This document shows positions 21,301 to 31,244 of a DNA stretch of 64,000 nucleotides, piece after piece. The notes beneath the pieces are model-generated. The model was not told the origin of the DNA. It did not search any database and was given only the letters and a program-made list of their open reading frames with translations. The DNA is from Tretioscincus oriximinensis (lineage: Eukaryota > Chordata > Lepidosauria > Squamata > Gymnophthalmidae): contig JAJVDF010000382.1 of assembly GCA_022410635.1 (NCBI GenBank), forward strand, positions 287,571-351,570, in the 5' to 3' direction. Each line of letters begins with the position of its first letter. The first letter of the stretch is position 1. A program made the position numbers and the translations under genes.

Positions 21301-22365
21301 TCCCATGCATGGTTTTTTATATTTCCATTATATTTGTATTCTTCCTTTCTATATCAAAAAGCTCACCTCTTAAATGCCATCTAAGTCATACATTACACTG
21401 TGGAATAGGGGCCTGTAATTCAAATGCTAGAGCAGACTGCTCACATTCTAGTGTAAATGACAAGTCCTGATTCCAGGATGTAATTCACTATCAAGTCCAA
21501 TTAAAGGTATTTGTCTTAATTTATAAGCCCCCAAATATCTAAATGCCTTCTCCTGTATCATCACTTTTACTAACAGGTCCTTCACAGTGGTGGCTTATAA
21601 ATTATGAAGGAATCTTCCCCTTAGAAAATTCTTTAACTTGGTCTTTGATTGAAGAAACAGGATTCCCTTACGTACTTTCAGGCACTCTTCTTTTTAATAT
21701 GCCAATTTTGTATGTTGTATTATTGTTGTTAGGTTTAGGATAGGATAGAAGTATAAATAAATACTCTGGAATGTGGCCAGTCCTGAAAGGGTCAAATCAC
21801 TGCAGATGTGAATAACTTCTTCCTTAACATGCTTTATGAATATAAGCCAATTTCTTGGACAATCAACATCAGATTTATCAGACCTGATCCCAGTAAATTG
21901 CAACCACTGGAAAAAAGGTTCTATGGTTTAAGGAGCTCACTAGTCCNCACTGTCTGCGTGGGACTAATATTAATACAGATTACACGTGAACTAAACATTC
22001 CCTAAAACAGATTAGTGGTAGATTACATTCATTGACTTTTTTACATGCTAGCTATCATCACCTAATCTGGACTAAACAACGGCACATTTACATGTAAAAA
22101 TCCGGTTTGTATGATCATGGACATGGCTGCAAAAGCCGTGCATCACTTAAACTACATAACTAAATTACCTTCACAGATTTTTGTGTTTTGTTGCAGCTTC
22201 TTCTTTTTGTAATGCTGGCTCCCTTTGCAGTTTCAAAGCTATCAAAGCCAGTTGGTGATCATTAGGACCCAGTAGACGCCAGTGGTCCTGTCTACCATTT
22301 ATTCAGTGGGGGAGTGAGTGAATCACAGCAGTGTGTCCAGTTGCATTATCTGTGGCCTTGTTCAC
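21300..22365. other. Unique DNA, no gene recognised
   Basis: No repeat family or exon could be recognised. Several A/T-rich segments occur. Confidence 0.4.
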
Positions 22366-22367
22366 AT

Positions 22368-22517
22368 GAGTCTTATCCTCGGCTATCCCTCAGAGTAGGA
22401 GCCTGCCATTCACATACTAGTGTAGACTATGGCAGGCCTCGAATGGGACCGGCCATAGTCTATACTGTCATGTGAATGTCCAAGCTCTGTCTCGAGACGT
22501 TACCCAGGATAAGGCTC
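22368..22517. mobile_element. Near-palindromic element, family F6, copy 1
   Basis: Outer ends GAGTCTTATCCTCGG and CCAGGATAAGGCTC are inverted copies. An inner pair, CATTCACATACTAGTGTAGA (from 22407) and its inverse ending at 22478, completes a hairpin of about 150 bp. A related stretch lies at 54760-54830. No protein is encoded. No clear target duplication is visible. Confidence 0.6.
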
Positions 22518-22519
22518 CA

Positions 22520-22984
22520 ATATAAGCCTATATTACCACATGTTGTTCCATCGGCTTCATGCAGATAGAATAACAATCCAATCTGTTTAGAGTAAAGTAG
22601 ATCTACCCAGGTACATGCATCAAAGGCCTAGTTCCACCAGATTCAATGCATTAGATTGTTTCTTCCTTGTTATGAGACAATGAATGCTTAGAACATCCCA
22701 CTGATTTTGCTAGTGGTTGCCATATCATTATCTAGTAAAATGTTATTGAAAATGTCCCAATACAGTGTTAATGGTGAGATGATAACAATTTTACTTTTGC
22801 ACTTACTGATTTACTTTCACCCAGCTGCATCTCTCTCCTCCAAGCATTTATCCATTTAAGAGGATTAACATCTGCCCTTTAGCTGTTTTTTTACCTAGTT
22901 AATCCCCATACCATATTTAAATGTTTTTTGCCATTGCCTACATTCTGTTTCCTATAAAGTCTGTCCCTTATATTGGTCCCCTAG
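22520..22984. other. Unique DNA, no feature seen
   Basis: AT-rich sequence between the F6 element and the nested insertions. Nothing was recognised. Confidence 0.4.
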
Positions 22985-23086
22985 CATCTGAAGAAGTAGA
23001 CATGTCTACGAAAGGTCATGCTGCCTATCCTTCTCCTGGTAATCTCCAAGTNCTACAAAGCCCCCTTGCTGGACTTTCTGAACTAA
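22985..23086 (-). mobile_element. Palindromic family F7, disrupted copy (one arm, main part)
   Basis: TCTGAAGAAGTAGACATGTC, TACGAAAG and GCTGGACTTTCT match one arm of the intact copies at 38756 and 58562. The arm is interrupted by the F4 element at 23087 and resumes at 23790. Confidence 0.7.
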
Positions 23087-23789
23087 GGCTAGATGCACAT
23101 GATGATTTAAAACCTGCTACAATGCTTTAATCTGGAATATAGCAATCACATTTTATTTTATTTTTTATTTATTTACATTTTTATACCGCCCTATACCCAT
23201 AAGACTCAGGGCGGTTAACAATAAAACCATCGTTTTAACACATTAAAAACAGCCTTTTTTAAAAATGGGGAGGAGACAGTAGTTTTCTAGCCAAAGGCCA
23301 GGCCAAAAAGGTGCGTCTTTAAGCATTTTCTGAAAGAGCACAGAGATGGTGATTGATGCACCTCAAGGGGGAGATTATTCCATAGTCTGGGGGCTGCCAC
23401 AGAGAAGNCCCTATTCCGGGTTCCCACCCTCTCTGCATGTCCATGTACACCAAATAATTATATTCCGTGACCAATGCCCCAGTTCCATAACATCGCTCAT
23501 CGATCTCATCACAGTGCAGTCTGAGAATTTTTTTTTTACTCACAACAGCCAATTGAAAGAACCACTGCATCCTTGATTGTTTCAACATCTTGCGTCTAAT
23601 TTGTGCACACGCATATGGTCACGAGTGTACAGGGGTTCTCCAGAATGATGCCTGAATATCTGAGCAATAGTTTATTCTGGGAAAAACAGCATTTATTGCG
23701 GGTCGACTAGTGAAAAGCGCTTAGCACTTGTGCCCGAGTCTTCCTGATTGCGTTACAAATGAGATAGAAAAACGTTGGGTGCCCTCAAC
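23087..23789 (+). mobile_element. Family F4, copy 1, containing an L2 insertion
   Basis: Its two halves (23087-23150 and 23431-23789) together align, inverted, with the copies at 49027 and 51112. Shared landmarks include ATTCCGTGACCAATGCCCCA, GCACTTGTGCCCGAGTC and GATGCCTGAATATCTGAGCA. Its ends are GGCTAGATGCACATGATG and the inverse of GGGTGCCCTCAAC. It splits the F7 arm, and CTAA lies at both junctions (23083-23086, 23790-23793), consistent with a 4-bp target duplication. Confidence 0.75.
23151..23430 (-). mobile_element. L2 3' end inserted in F4
   Basis: TTATACCGCCCTATACCCAT, GACTCAGGGCGGTTAACA, TAGCCAAAGGCCAG and CTCAAGGGGGAGATTATTCC match the L2 tail at 42020-42240. The flanking F4 sequence continues on both sides, so the L2 piece is the youngest layer. 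Confidence 0.85.
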
Positions 23790-23819
23790 CTAAGACTAAC
23801 ACAGCTATTTCTCTGAAAC
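23790..23819 (-). mobile_element. Palindromic family F7, disrupted copy (terminus)
   Basis: AAGACTAACACAGCTATTTC and TCTGAAA give the missing end of the arm that stops at 23086. The reverse complement starts TTTCAGAG, the terminus of this family. Confidence 0.7.
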
Positions 23820-23824
23820 GGACA

Positions 23825-24889
23825 ATTTTACTGACATCACTATCACAGATGTTGTTACATCAATACAATACATCCTTATTATCCTCATCAGTAATTTCTA
23901 CTAGATGGTGATGATGATGCATCTTCCCATTCTTTTTGGGATTTCCGTGACTCTGGAATGTGTGAAGCAGCCACAGTGAACCCAAGTTGTTGGTGGAGCA
24001 AACACACTAATGTTCTCACTCCACCCCTCCCGTTTTCACCTAACTCCTATTCAAGATGCCTGAATAGAGCTTTTGTAAGCCTATCCTGAAGTGTTTGAAA
24101 GTACAACCCAATCTCCAAGTCCTGCCTTTCCATTCCTGCTGTTTGTCCTCATGGTTTATGAGAATAATAAAATAAAATTTTCATTTAAAATAATGATCAA
24201 GGCATAACAGCTCATGAATAAAAACAAAAAGGCAGAGCCAAGCAATTCTTCTGTTTGTTGTTGGGTCTTGTTGTGAATATCATGTACTGTATTGCAGAAC
24301 CTTTTTTTAGACTCCTGTCTAACGGATATTAGAAACATGGCGACTGTGTTAAAAAATAAAGCACTTGGGCTGTCTTCGGCAGAAAGTTAATAAAAAGAAG
24401 GAAGTGAAAGGCTGCTCATTATTTTTAATGACTTTACTTTCCAGCAGAGTGCTTGTATCTCCCCTCCTTTCCATTCTACTTTATTTTAGTTCATTATGGC
24501 ACATTAAACTGCTCAAAAGAATGATACTTTTGTTCTAAATCAGTGGATTCATCAAGAAAGCCAATGGGCTGGCTGTTAATCAGGATGCTGGTGCCAAAGC
24601 GATGGTTCAGTGATGAACCTGAGACATTGTCCACTGTGTAAAAACTGCATATCAAAAGCGCCCAGGAGCCCCTTCACTGAGGAGGTGTGAACAAAAGCTG
24701 TGCTGCCCAAAGCCTTATTTGACTGGATAAAAAGGCACAGAGTATTTTGAGTTGTCTTAGTACTATTCCAAATATGAAGCTACTGAAAAGGGACAGATCA
24801 TTTCCAATCTAATAGTTATATTTATGGGTTGATTTATTGTTTATAAAAAAATTCTTTATTAACTTGTTGGTAAAAACACAAGAGGAGAC
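23825..24889. other. Unique DNA, no gene recognised
   Basis: No repeat is recognised. A minus-strand open stretch around 24500-24690 gives some protein-like residues but lacks usable splice sites and was not accepted as an exon. Confidence 0.35.
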
Positions 24890-25224
24890 TGCTAAATTGA
24901 GCTAAAACTCATCTTCTCTCAGCTGCTTTTTAAAAATGGCATTCAGTGGATAAATGTCCATATCTCCAACCCATGGACAGCACAAAGGCATCCATTCTAG
25001 TAGCCATGAAAAAGCCTCCATGAATTTATCTCATTCTTTCTTAAAGCTATTGAGGCTGGTAACTGTGACCACCTTTTCTGAAAGTAAATTTCATAGTCAC
25101 CTTCTGGTGGCTTCCCCGTGTCCATCTTACTTTTCCTGCCCATCAACTTCAAAGAGTACCTCATGGTTCTAGTGTTATGTGATAGGGAAGTGTTGTTTTG
25201 TTTTTTAACTCTATCCACCTTATC

Positions 25225-25487
25225 CACCATTTTGTTTACTTAAATTAGATCACCTTGTAAATGTTGTTTTTCCAGGCTGAAGAGTCGAGGCATTGGGTAG
25301 TATTACCGATCATTCTTATTGTCATTTTCATTCCTAAGGTGTGGTGACTATAGTACAATTCTAGTCACCACACCTTAGGAATGAAAATGACAATAAGAAT
25401 GATCGGTAATACTACCCAATGCCTCGACTCTTCAGCCTGGAAAAACAACATTTACAAGGTGATCTAATTTAAGTAAACAAAATGGTG
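25225..25487. repeat. Perfect 126-bp inverted repeat with 11-base loop
   Basis: The arms 25225-25350 and 25362-25487 are exact inverses over 126 bases, checked base by base. The loop 25351-25361 holds eleven bases. The left arm is ordinary CR1 sequence in the expected orientation. The right arm is the same sequence inverted, after which CR1 continues. The identity contrasts with the strong divergence of the CR1 copy itself. Confidence 0.95.
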
Positions 25488-25787
25488 CTTGATGTCCTAT
25501 TTTCAGATTTCCTTCCTAACTACCCCAGCACTGAATTTGCTTTTTTTTCCACGGCTGCTGTGCACCAGGATGATACCCAAATCCCCATGATCTCTTTCAT
25601 AGAACTTTTTGATACCCTGTCACTTGATAAGACTAAATGAAGATTTTATTTTGCATGTGTACAGCTTTAAATATGTTAAGATAAATGTGCATTGGCAACT
25701 TTGCTGCCAGTGCACCCAATGTAGAGAAATTCTTCCAGAGCTTTTCACAATGACATTCAAATTTTACTACCCTGAACAACTTAGCGT

Positions 25788-26104
25788 ACAACAATTTCCT
25801 ATCTTTTCCTTGGTGCAATGTTCCACCATCTTTTCCATCTGCATAGTGTCCTCCATTGTAAGCTGCCTGCAGCCATGTCATCTGTCCCCATCATCACAAG
25901 GAAACAAGCAGCATGAGAAAAAATCAGCCATTAGGACTGCAGCTGGCTGGGTATGCATAGCTCAAACGTCTGCTCATCTCAGTAGCCTCGCACCAACTCC
26001 ATGTAGCTCCAGCAAATTGTATGTCCCCTCTTTTTCCCAGTGAAATCTGCAATTGCTTGTAGATGGCGGAATTCACCCACTTTGTCCCTCCATGTAGACG
26101 TATG
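25788..26104. mobile_element. Unidentified insertion in CR1
   Basis: CR1 homology stops after CTGAACAACTTAGCGT and resumes at GTTAGTGTCATCTGTAAACT. The intervening 317 bases have no CR1 counterpart. The junction words TTAGCGT and TTAGTGT are similar, which could be a decayed target duplication of about 8 bp. No terminal inverted repeat was found, so the class is unknown. Confidence 0.5.
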
Positions 26105-26321
26105 TTAGTGTCATCTGTAAACTTCATTATTTCACTATTTACATCTTTCTCCAGACCATTAATGGATACATTAAAAAGCACAGACCTTAAAGCTGGAATT
26201 TAGGGTGCCCCACTTCTCTCCTCTTTCCTCTCAGAGGACTATCCATTTATTACTACCCTCTCTTTCTTGCCTTTTAGTCAGTTAGTAGTAATCCAAGAAG
26301 GAACTGTCATCTTATTCTATG

Positions 26322-26723
26322 GCCTGATTCCATTTCCTGTGCTTTGGAGGGAACTTTACCTTCTGTCCACCCCACAGAACCACATGTATCCAGCATTCCA
26401 CGTGCTCTAAAGGTCTTTGCTCCGGAGCAAATAGCCACCATGTTCCATGCTATTTAGCAGCCTCCATTATGTAAAGTCTGAAAAAAATCTCCCTCCNTGT
26501 CTTGAAAATATGTAAATTATAAAACACTCATTGGCTCTTGGCTAGCAGGGTATGCCTGGGAATTGTATGCAAGTTTGCAAAGAATGCTGGGGATTGGAGC
26601 CAGGTAAGTGCAGCAATGATTTCTGAAGCTTGTGATGTGTCAAGGACAGAGACAGAACTACAAGGAAGATTGAAGGTAAATGGAAACATACTTGGAGACA
26701 AACATGGAGTGAGAAAGCAGCCT
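26322..26723 (+). mobile_element. Dispersed family F1, copy 4, inserted in CR1
   Basis: CR1 sequence is clean on both sides, so the borders are defined by the empty site. TATG is repeated at both borders (26318-26321 and 26724-26727). The ends GCCTGATTCC and the inverse of GAAAGCAGCC are roughly complementary. Internal landmarks such as CATTGGCTCTTGGCTAGCAG and AAAGAATGCTGGGGATTG are shared with the other copies. No transposase is encoded. Confidence 0.75.
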
Positions 26724-26901
26724 TATGACTGAAGAGTTTATTCAAGAGCTCTGATGTGAGACTTTCTCAAAAAATNTTCTGAAAGTCCAGCTAAGCAGTA
26801 TAAACTGGGTCCCATTTTGTTCCATATGTTTTTTGACACTATCAAAGAATAGTGATGCTATCCTTCAGTCTTTGGACACTTTGGACAGTCTTTGGACGTG
26901 A

Positions 26902-26923
26902 ATTTCACACTTAAGTGTGAAAT
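26902..26923. repeat. Perfect 22-bp palindrome
   Basis: ATTTCACACTT is followed directly by its inverse AAGTGTGAAAT without a loop. Just upstream TTTGGACA-type words repeat three times. No function is evident. Confidence 0.85.
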
Positions 26924-27174
26924 GACAACCTCACAATTCTTAAGGGTTGAGTCTTTTGCAAGTAGTTCTATCAACAGTAATTCTACCAATAACATTGAAA
27001 CAGAGAGTTCCACAGTCACTTCTAATGACAATCTATGAAGCTCAAGTCACAATCAATGTGATCTCATATTTGGTTTATTGTACTGTTATTAATGTCAGGC
27101 TTAGCCTACTATGTGGTATGAAAACCATGACTGATGCCAGATTTTTCAGATGAGTGCTAAGTTGGAAAAACAAT

Positions 27175-27237
27175 AAACTTGTTCTTAAGGAGCAGTACTG
27201 GTTGCCTATTGGATTAAAATTTTTATGCTTTACAAAT
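27175..27237 (+). mobile_element. L2 ORF2 fragment
   Basis: The plus strand encodes LKEQYWLPIG, which matches LKELHWLPI of the L2 C-terminal region. It ends where a minus-strand L2 tail begins. Confidence 0.55.
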
Positions 27238-27285
27238 ATNTTTATTTATTTACATTTTGTACACCGCCCTATACCCGAGATCATA
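27238..27285 (-). mobile_element. L2 3' tail fragment
   Basis: TTTATTTATTTACATTTTGT and ACACCGCCCTATACCCGAGA match the L2 terminus in opposite orientation to the preceding piece. Confidence 0.75.
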
Positions 27286-27305
27286 CTCCATTAGTGTAAA
27301 TTTCA

Positions 27306-27381
27306 GAGAAATAGCCATGTTAGTCTTAGTTTAACAAGAGAAATGTGGGCATCATGAGCTTTTGTAGAAACATCTTCAGAA
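27306..27381 (+). mobile_element. Palindromic family F7, single-arm fragment
   Basis: TTTCAGAGAAATAGCCATGT, TAGTCT and TGAGCTTTTGTAGAAACATC plus TTCAGAAG match one arm of the family, from its terminus to the centre. The second arm is absent. Confidence 0.65.
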
Positions 27382-27798
27382 GGGAAGGGTGGGGAGATGT
27401 TTGCATGATCCCAGCAAACTTCTCTATTGTTGAAAAGCTGCTTGAGAAATGATTTTTAAAAATAATTTACCACATGCAGGCATGTGGTAAAGAAGAGAAG
27501 AACACGTGATTACATTCTGTATGAGCCTCACTCTTGAAATGAATGAATAACTAAACTAAATAGTAGTGTCTTTGTATAATTTTACTCACTTTTTCTACAC
27601 TGGTAATTTTCATTACGCATTTTTCATTCTGTTGATTTTTGTCAAGAGTTGAAATGAAAGAAGGAATAAGATTAAAAGCAGGTACTAAATTGAAATAGAG
27701 CCTTTATATAATTATATGTTTCTCCCGCATAAAGAACTGATGAGTTCATACTTTGTTTAATATCATGTTGGGGATTAAGGGGAATTATTCTGTTCATC

Positions 27799-28000
27799 TA
27801 TGCTGACAAGATGACACCTTTTTTTGGGGGGGGATGAAAGCCCGATTTTGGGGTGCCTCCCATTTTTTGCTGAGGAAAAAAATATTATTATTGTTTTAAA
27901 AAAATAAAATATTTTTTGAAAAAAATTCCTCAGCAAAAACCAGTAGGCATCTCAAAACTGGGTTGCCACCCTCCCCATAAGGGGTCATTTGGTCAGCCTA
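27799..28000. mobile_element. Inverted-repeat element, family F3, copy 2
   Basis: The left end TATGCTGACAAGATGACACC and the reverse of the right end (TAGGCTGACCAAATGACCCC) are inverted copies, with arms continuing through GGGGTGCCTCCCATTTTTTG. The centre is A/T-rich. It is the second copy of the element at 4273. Confidence 0.7.
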
Positions 28001-28004
28001 AATA

Positions 28005-28354
28005 GGTAGAAGAATAAACATAGCTATCAGGAGATTCAGGACAAATCCTCAGAATGCTAAGAATAATTTAACTGGTATTTACTAATTGTATCACAGACTT
28101 TTATGTCTTATATGTACTATAATTCTCATCATACCTTCTCACTGGCTATCAAAGTAGAAGCAAATGGGAGTTGTTGTTTGTCAGCACCAGTAGGGTCATA
28201 GGTCAATGAATCAATTTTAAAACTTGTAGTCCATTACCTATTTCTTTAAATGTACAGTTAGATCCTACTCAGTTGGCTCTGAAATAATCCTAATGCCTTA
28301 AAGACTTGCACCTGGAAATAAACTGGATGTCACCAGTTTATTTTCAGTGTAGTA
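28005..28354. other. Unique DNA, no feature seen
   Basis: About 350 bases without a recognised repeat or exon. Confidence 0.4.
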
Positions 28355-28498
28355 GTAGTAGATGGTTTTTATACCACACTTTTCTCAACTTGAAGGGAAT
28401 CAAAGCAGTTGATATAACCATCTGTTCTTCTCTTCACAGCAGACACCTTGTGAAGTAGGTAGGGCTGAGAGAACACTGCCTACTTCTAACTAGCCTAA
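28355..28498 (-). mobile_element. tRNA-headed SINE, 3' part
   Basis: On the minus strand it reads TCTCTCAGCCCTACCTACTT, CACAAGGTGTCTGCTGTG and GTGGTATAAAAACCATC, then a trinucleotide tail (plus-strand TAGTAGTAG). The tRNA head is missing. Confidence 0.7.
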
Positions 28499-28930
28499 GA
28501 TTTATTTATTTATATTTATACCCTGAAGGTCTCAGAGCAGCCAACAATAAAAACAAGATTACAGAATTGACGTTAAAAACAGTATAAAACTGTATCTAGA
28601 AGTGGGAAGAGAAATAACATTTCTTCAACCAAAGGCCAGGTTAAATAGGTGCGTCTTCAGAGATCTTCTAAAAGAATACAGTGAAGGTGATCAATGCACC
28701 TCAAGGGGGAGACTATTCCATAGACTGGGGGCAACCACCAAGAAAGCTCTACACCATTTGCTGATGAAAGGACTGGTAAAACCAGGAAGCCCCTGCAGAT
28801 CTTAAGGCATGGGCAGGTTGATATGGGGGAAGGTGTTACTTTAGAGATTTTGGGCCCAAGTTATTTAGGGCCTTATAAGTTAAAGTCAACACTTTGAATT
28901 AGGCTTGACAACATGACTTTTGTGGAGGAG
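28499..28930 (-). mobile_element. L2 3' end fragment
   Basis: It aligns along its whole length with 42000-42435: tail, CTTCAACCAAAGGCCAGG, GTGCGTCTTC, CTCAAGGGGGAGACTATTCC, TTTAGGGCCTTATAAGTTAA. The last codons of ORF2 and the whole 3' untranslated region are represented, with frameshifts. Confidence 0.85.
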
Positions 28931-28934
28931 TGCA

Positions 28935-30715
28935 GAATTTAACTGGGTGACTTTCAGATAATCGTTACACGAGGGATGGGGAAGAATCAGTTGTTCACAT
29001 CCGTTAAAGGTGCAAAACTTTCTCCTGTTTTTTATACTCTACCATAACATCCATTAGCCTGTGGATCATTGTAGGCCCCTGTTCCAACACATAAACCAGA
29101 ATAAGGTTTAGATCAAAAAAGGCCTCTGTCTCTTCTACCAGTGCCTTATTCAATCTCTTATTCCTGATGTACATGCAGAAGCAATGAAGAAGAACCATAG
29201 TGGGTCCTGGATATACCTAAGTGTAAATCCAGCTCCAGTCCACCTTCAAAGAGAAAAAACCACCAGCAAAGTGATAAAATGTTTTCTCTCAACATTCTGT
29301 GTTTCAGAAAATATGAAAAAATTACTATTCATTTCGTATCTGTATTTTTCAATTCAAAAAGTGGACTAAAGATGCACTAAAACCTAGGTGCGAGAGGGGG
29401 TTGAATACATTTTGGGATGGTCACAAATCAGGAGGCACGGCTTACTAAAAAGATCATGAAGGCAAAATGAGAAGATGATGAGATGAAATGATAGTGTTCT
29501 GTAGGCAATGAATTTGTCTTTGGGTGGACTCTGGGAGTCAGTGGAAGGCTTATGGTTGAGTTCATAAACAACAATAGCAAAAGTCGAGGATTGCTTGACT
29601 TTCATACAAACACACGCATACTATTCTGGGCAGCATCTTTACTTTATGTAAGTTGCACAAAATACATTCTTACTGTGAAAGGAAGTTTTCAAATAAAGTG
29701 AATTATAATTTTATAAGGATCTTTCCCCCTAGTCTCTGTCTTGTATATCTAGCTCTAAAACATCCTCACACCCTTTGCAAACCTCCTAAAAATGACAATA
29801 TTGTTACAATACATTTGATCTACTTATATCAAACAGTTAACAACAGCAGCTCTTTCTTTGTTAAACATCTAGCATTAGCTTTGGGGAGTCCACAACACTT
29901 TAGCTTACATCACTGTCATTAATATAATCACACTATTCTGGACGCAGGGGTTGGGGAGATTATTAATATTCATGAGTGATTATCTATGAAATCAGAGCTC
30001 TTAATAACACAGCAGAAGTGTTTTTTAATCCTCTTTCAAGCAAAGAGTATATTAGCTCTTTTATCTAATTTATCATCATACTGCAGGCTGGGGTTTATAA
30101 AAATATGAAGATGAATGACGGATTACTTGTGATATTTCTGNCCAAAGGAAAACCCTCCTCCCACTATGGGCATCATTTTCTACAGAGATAAAAGACAAAG
30201 TGACAATCTACATTATTAATAATCACATGCTATTTGGTTTAAGCAAATGTATTTAATTCAGCCTGGAAGCAAGTTGGGATTAATTTATTGTCTGACAAAA
30301 TCAACTTTAACTCTATATGGTCTTTAGAAAAATCTTGTTGCCACAATATTGTTTTGTTGCATGTTGGACTGACAAAGGCATTCATGTTCCCTTACACTGC
30401 TTTTCTTTGGCTAATTACTGATNGAATTGCAGGAAGAATTAGCTAATATAAATGCAGAATTCTATAGTTCCAGTGAACTTTACTATGTTCTACTATAATA
30501 GCATAAATAAATGTATATTAATAACCTACTCGAGAAATATTATTAATGGGGGTGAAATACAAATGAAACCATTGGCAATGCATTTTAAAATATTTATCCA
30601 ATTTAGCATCACGCTCTCTATAAATTTGGAAAGCTATAACTAGGATATGATCCTATAATAGCATCTTGTTTCTAGATTTATGGTCCATTAATATAAATCG
30701 TCACAGTTTATTGTT
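28935..30715. other. Unique DNA with a possible conserved non-coding block
   Basis: No repeat or exon was recognised. The part 29930-30430 is rich in TAAT/ATTA cores and has an ATTCATGA-type motif, in the style of vertebrate developmental enhancers. This is an impression from composition only. Confidence 0.35.
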
Positions 30716-30717
30716 TT

Positions 30718-31070
30718 TCAGTTGTTGAATTGTGACCAGTTCTTCATGATCCCATGGACCATAGCACATCAGACCCACTGTCTTCTACTTTTTCCAGAAG
30801 TCTGGCTAAATTCATGATAGTTTCTTCCATGACACTATCTATCCATCTCATCCTTAGCTGTCCCCTTGTCATAGTATCTTCAGTTTTTTCCAAAATCAGG
30901 GTCCTTTCCAGTGAGCCCTGCCTTCTCATTTGGCCAAAGTATTTGAGCTCGACTTTTAGTAGTTGTCCTTCTAATGAGCAGTGTTGATTTCCTTCAGTAT
31001 TCACTGATCTGATTTTCTTTTCATNTAAGGAAAAGTCTAATTCAGCACCACAGTTCAAAAGTACCAAAAC
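30718..31070 (-). mobile_element. BovB/RTE 3' fragment, copy 1
   Basis: The minus strand encodes VELKYFGQMRRQGSLERTLI, LEKTEDTMTRGQLRMRWIDS and EETIMNLARLLEKVEDS, the conserved C-terminal end of BovB ORF2, followed by TGGTCCATGGGATCATGAAG. The frame has substitutions but reads for about 107 codons. BovB is typical of squamates and ruminants. Confidence 0.8.
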
Positions 31071-31244
31071 TCTTATTAGAGATGTTATTATATGAGAACT
31101 ATCTCAATTCTTGAANCTATACATCAACAATCCACCCAGTTTGCTCTCAAGATCAGTTATTAGAATGAAACATCACAAACGTATTACCTCCATATAATTC
31201 TTTGATACAATACTTCAGCCATTCTGACAAACATGATGCTAAAC

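Larger units (their letters stand above)
24890..26860 (-). mobile_element. CR1 copy with a palindrome and two insertions
   Basis: CR1 segments follow the same order as in the copy at 52695-54690: the C-terminal codons (SLKLMGRKSKMDTGK), the middle of ORF2, the RT region (MLFNVSINGLEKDVNSE), and on past the insertion TGTGAGACTTTCTCAAAAAA. The copy is heavily mutated. It is interrupted by a perfect inverted repeat (25225-25487), an unidentified segment (25788-26104) and a family F1 element (26322-26723). Confidence 0.85.

Noticed and set aside
24500..24690. Minus-strand coding exon
   Set aside because: Some protein-like residues appear (NHRFGTSILINSQPIGFLDE), but a TGA sits at the best acceptor in that frame and no donor was found.
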